Shown in pieces: positions 63,174 to 64,000 of a DNA stretch of 64,000 nt. The stretch is from Lacticaseibacillus porcinae (GTDB taxonomy: Bacteria; Bacillota; Bacilli; Lactobacillales; Lactobacillaceae), in contig NZ_RHNS01000002.1 of the NCBI RefSeq assembly GCF_003946305.1, positions 186,001 to 250,000 of the forward strand, written 5' to 3'. The notes beneath the pieces were generated by a model. That model did not search any database. It worked only from the letters and a program-made list of their open reading frames with translations, and had not been told where the DNA came from. Positions within the stretch are counted from its first letter, which is position 1, and each line of letters starts with the position of its first letter. The position numbers were made by a program, and so were the translations under genes.

Positions 63174-64000
63174 CTATGCCTCCTCGTTGGCAGCGTGCTG
63201 TGGCAAAATGAAGTTGAGCAAAATGCCGATGACTGTGGCTAACGCTAAACCGGAAAATTGGAAAGTCCCGATTTTCAAAACGGCGTTGCCGATCCCGATG
63301 ACTAAAATCGTCGAGCCGATCATCAAGTTACGCTTTTTGTTGAAGTCGACGTGTTTGTCGATCAAGACTTTCAACCCGTTTGAAGCAATGACCCCAAACA
63401 ATAGGAAGGAGATCCCACCGATAACTGGACTTGGGATGGTGCGGATCAAGGCTGAAAGCTTACCGATAAAGGCGAACAAGATCGCAAACCCGGCAGCGCC
63501 GCCGATGACCCATACAGAGTGGACTTTGGTCATCGCCATGACGCCGATGTTTTCACCGTAAGAAGTCACTGGCGGGCCGCCGACAAAACCTGCGATGATC
63601 GAGGCGGTACCATCACCTGCTAAGGTGTGATTCAAGCCTGGGTCTTTGAAGAAGTCACGATGCGTCATTTCATTTAAAACCATGATATGACCCATGTGTT
63701 CGGTCATAGTGACGAAGGCAATGGGTGCCATTGAGAGAATGGCGTCTAAATATAATTTCGGGGTGTAAGTGATCCCTGGAATTTGGAATTTTGGTAACGA
63801 TAACCAAGCGGCTTGTTGCACTGGGGTGAAATCAACGATTCCGACGATCACGGCGAGAATGTAGCCGGTGATCAACCCCAGCAAAATCGGCAGTAAGGAA
63901 ATGAATTTCTTGAGGTACATGTTGTAAGCAATCGTTGCCGCTAAGGTGACGATCGCAACGGCAAAGTATTTGATGTCGTAGACGCTAGTGCCATTTGCTA
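63174..64000 (-). CDS. pyrP: Uracil permease, NCS2 family (5' end beyond window)
   Basis: At least 275 residues. The frame is open to the right edge ([32 protein letters not shown]...), so the N-terminus is missing. Membrane segments and the motifs [45 protein letters not shown] and [19 protein letters not shown] are characteristic of UraA/PyrP transporters. It imports uracil. Position at the head of the pyr operon matches Firmicute practice. Confidence 0.94.
   Translation of the reverse strand, partial: ANGTSVYDIKYFAVAIVTLAATIAYNMYLKKFISLLPILLGLITGYILAVIVGIVDFTPVQQAAWLSLPKFQIPGITYTPKLYLDAILSMAPIAFVTMTEHMGHIMVLNEMTHRDFFKDPGLNHTLAGDGTASIIAGFVGGPPVTSYGENIGVMAMTKVHSVWVIGGAAGFAILFAFIGKLSALIRTIPSPVIGGISFLLFGVIASNGLKVLIDKHVDFNKKRNLMIGSTILVIGIGNAVLKIGTFQFSGLALATVIGILLNFILPQHAANEEA

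Overview
This window looks like chromosomal DNA of a low-to-moderate GC Firmicute of the Lactobacillaceae. Evidence: Gram-positive ribosome binding sites, a HisZ-dependent short HisG, a His T-box leader, pyruvate formate-lyase with its activase, topA-trmFO-xerC-hslV-hslU and plsY/parE-parC orders typical of lactobacilli, and LysM/3D wall proteins. Base and codon use suggest a Lacticaseibacillus-like species, but the genus is an inference.

Layout. 1-5.9 kb holds small accessory units: MFS exporter with divergent HxlR regulator, flavin-type stress protein, NAD-dependent reductase with divergent TetR regulator, small membrane proteins and an AT-rich tautomerase island. 6.1-17.0 kb is housekeeping: rbgA-rnhB, dprA, topA, trmFO, a candidate structured RNA, xerC, hslV, hslU and an aldose epimerase. 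17.0-20.8 kb is a sugar unit: ROK regulator divergent from a PTS EIIC gene and a barrel-like protein of unknown function. 20.9-26.2 kb carries plsY and the topoisomerase IV genes parE-parC. 26.3-27.8 kb is leuA behind what reads as a complete leader-peptide attenuator. 28.1-34.7 kb holds pflB, pflA, a LysR regulator, ppaC and an M42 aminopeptidase. 34.8-39.5 kb is accessory: orphan membrane proteins, a P-loop kinase, a broken Nudix gene, an apparently leaderless ArsR regulator, an intact Nudix gene and a gene-poor stretch. 39.6-48.3 kb is a His T-box operon, hisZ-G-D-B-H-A-F-I-E-C plus a HAD phosphatase. 48.3-55.2 kb holds a Nudix ADP-ribose hydrolase, degV, rqcH, two paralogous LysM/3D wall proteins, a second candidate structured RNA and a gene split by an in-frame TGA. 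55.3-64.0 kb is the pyrimidine operon, pyrP(partial)-pyrB-pyrC-carA-carB-pyrF-pyrE, read on the minus strand.

The genes form biosynthetic units under RNA-level control (His T-box, Leu/Ile leader peptide, an intra-operon terminator before pyrF) and an anaerobic fermentation unit (pfl). The signals I find most worth following are non-coding. One is a palindromic repeat placed directly after the stop codons of hslV and pflB, with compensatory stem changes. Two are promoter-to-terminator RNAs of about 400 and 470 nt that share hairpin loops containing CCAAAGT. One is a terminator hairpin that encloses the dprA ribosome binding site. Last, the two LysM/3D paralogues appear to begin at AUU/AUC codons.

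All calls come from reading the sequence. No database search was possible, and family names rest on recognised motifs.
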